NCBI GenBank assembly: GCA_944472155.2
Contig: OX235273.1
Location: 35,499,204-35,563,203, forward strand
Reading direction: 5' to 3'
Source of the DNA: Trichobilharzia szidati
Lineage: Eukaryota > Platyhelminthes > Trematoda > Strigeidida > Schistosomatidae
DNA length: 64,000 nt
Shown here: one piece after another, positions 62,515-64,000 of the stretch
How positions within the stretch are numbered: position 1 is the first letter of the stretch
Layout: the number at the start of each line of letters is the position of its first letter
Notes under the pieces: model-generated
Databases searched by the model: none
The model's input: the letters and a program-made list of their open reading frames with translations, nothing else
What the model was told of the DNA's origin: nothing
Made by a program: the position numbers and the translations under genes

Positions 62515-62870
62515 TTGTGGGTACCAAGAGGTGTGCACTACACAAAGTTCCATAGTTTATGCGAAAACTGGGATATTACCCTGACGGCCAGACTGAAACA
62601 AGTGGTTGTCTTAAGACACAGGCTACTCTTCAGCCTTTGATTTGAACTCTGATTCACAAATCAGTGGAGATGCGTTCCCCCGGTTTCTGGGTAAACATTC
62701 CAGCAGTCTCGTTCTAAGCGGTAGACGTTCTCATTCGTCCTTTTACTTCTGTAAGGAACATCCCCGCGATGAGTAGGACTTACCTAGCAGAGGTTATGAA
62801 CAACGCCACATGACCATTTCAAAGGGAGCACCTAAGTCCTCCCACCCTCTTAGCCGTACCATGTTGAATA
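62515..62870 (+). repeat. Dispersed repeat family E
   Basis: taagcggtagacgttctc, gtaaggaacatccccgc, cagaggttatgaacaacgc; same family as 9715 (minus) and 12115 (plus). Confidence 0.5.
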
Positions 62871-63114
62871 GTGTTTTCATTTGAGTCCCTATGTTTACTG
62901 AGAAAACCTGAGAAAAACGTAATTATCTGATTTATGTGAAATTGATCACAGTACATTGTCAAAACAGCTCATCTAACCCACCCACCCGCAGACACAATCT
63001 GAAATTGACTACTCGTGCATTATTCTGTCTATTACACTTTTACATTTCTTCTTCTAATGAGATATACTATTCAAAACGTACAATGAGTTGTTACTATTGT
63101 TACTACTCATACGA

Positions 63115-63285
63115 GGATAAAACGTGGGTACTGTGGTAAAGTATAATTCCATTATGGATGAAATTTTATTTTGATAAAGTTACACATTGCTATACAGTAA
63201 TATTTACTGATGACCACACGCTTCAAGCACAAGTTATTACTGTTCATAATCATATAAAAAGGTATTCACACAACTCTCTTACTTC

Positions 63286-63327
<42 letters not shown>

Positions 63328-63726
63328 CATATACAAACGATATTAGTGTTATCAATAAAATGTAATACGATGGGAGATAAGACGAGTGTTGTTAGTCAAT
63401 AAAATGGGGAATAAGATGTCTTTTTTGTTATTAAAACAACTAACCTGTTAGAGTGTTATAATGTGAACTGAAATAAATTTTAACATTGCTTATTATTATC
63501 CTCTGATTTGACCGGTAATATCTTCCATATCTCTGGTATTTGCATTGAGTCACTTCTATTGCATGTGTTGGATGTAGACTTGATGAACCAGGCCGGATTC
63601 AGTAATCAATCTCTCTCTTTACCCACCTAGATTACCTTTTAGAATTTTGACTCTGTGCCACCCACCCTATTGTGTGGTTGTATGTTAATGCATACATTGT
63701 GATTGCTGAGTTGTTTTTCTAAATTA
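63115..63726. mobile_element. Single arm of the Penelope fold-back unit
   Basis: Starts with gtgggtactgtggtaaagta and follows the arm and loop of 12807-13447 (ttgcattgagtcacttctattgcatgtg.., ctctctctttacccacc..). The second arm is missing; a LINE 3' end begins at 63727. Contains (AT)n at 63290-63323. Confidence 0.65.
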
Positions 63727-64000
63727 CTGTCTGTTTTCGACATAGAACTTTGCACCGATGTGCGGCAGTTCGAGTCGCCACACTCCATGTAGCACAGAAA
63801 GCAAGAGAAGAAAGTAGAAGAAATGCATAATAGAGACAGTAAGTTGAGATGTGAGACAAAGGAATAGTAATAACGAAGAACAATATAGTTTCATTGGAAA
63901 TTATAAGTCACAAGGAGTGGATGCATCTGCGCCACTGAGAACGATTTTGAGCCATGTCACCAATTGTTTCCAACCACCGGTTTTTACCGTCCCGAGGACC
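63727..64000 (-). mobile_element. LINE 3' end, (ACTG)-tailed family, runs off the window
   Basis: Minus-strand match to 29640-30145: ttcgacatagaactttgcac at the 3' end, then gagtcgccacactccatgtag, and gaccgtc..aaaccggtgg coding-tail sequence toward 64000. Confidence 0.65.

Overview
The window looks like nuclear DNA of a blood fluke (Schistosoma or a close relative). The basis is the high A+T content, introns that grow from tens of bases at the 5' end of a gene to thousands at the 3' end, near-vertebrate Smad sequence with flatworm-like linkers, and dense debris of Penelope-like elements, RTE/CR1-like LINEs and tRNA-headed repeats that carry hammerhead ribozymes. The species was not determined.

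Two host genes can be built exon by exon, both on the + strand. (1) 11184-36135: a TLDc-domain protein resembling mEAK7/TLDC1, 11 coding exons, all phases consistent, 417 codons plus stop, starting MGN (a myristoylation-type N terminus). (2) 53707 to beyond the window: a receptor-regulated Smad of the Smad1/5/8 class. Four exons are present (complete MH1, linker, start of MH2). The rest of MH2 must lie past base 64000.

Layout: 1-11170 is mostly unassigned, with degraded LINE/Penelope pieces, one tRNA-headed SINE and one inverted-repeat element. 11172-36540 is the TLDc gene, whose large introns hold most of the ribozyme-bearing repeats, a 1.15 kb Penelope fold-back, RTE and (ACTG)-tailed LINE fragments and an LTR-like copy. 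36.8-43.3 kb is a Penelope graveyard with a second fold-back palindrome and a solo LTR nested inside a Penelope ORF. 43.3-53.7 kb is intergenic, with two more solo LTRs and LINE fragments. 53.7-64 kb is the Smad gene, with repeats in its introns.

The two genes have no evident functional link. The most notable non-genic signal is a tRNA-headed repeat family (monomer about 342 bp, one tandem dimer) with two copies that keep a complete type I hammerhead ribozyme with a very short stem III. A second tRNA-headed family carries the same ribozyme with a 3-base insertion and recurs as head-to-head inverted pairs. Together with Penelope fold-backs and solo LTRs with target duplications, the window records several rounds of retroelement activity. 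All identifications are by eye; no search was run.
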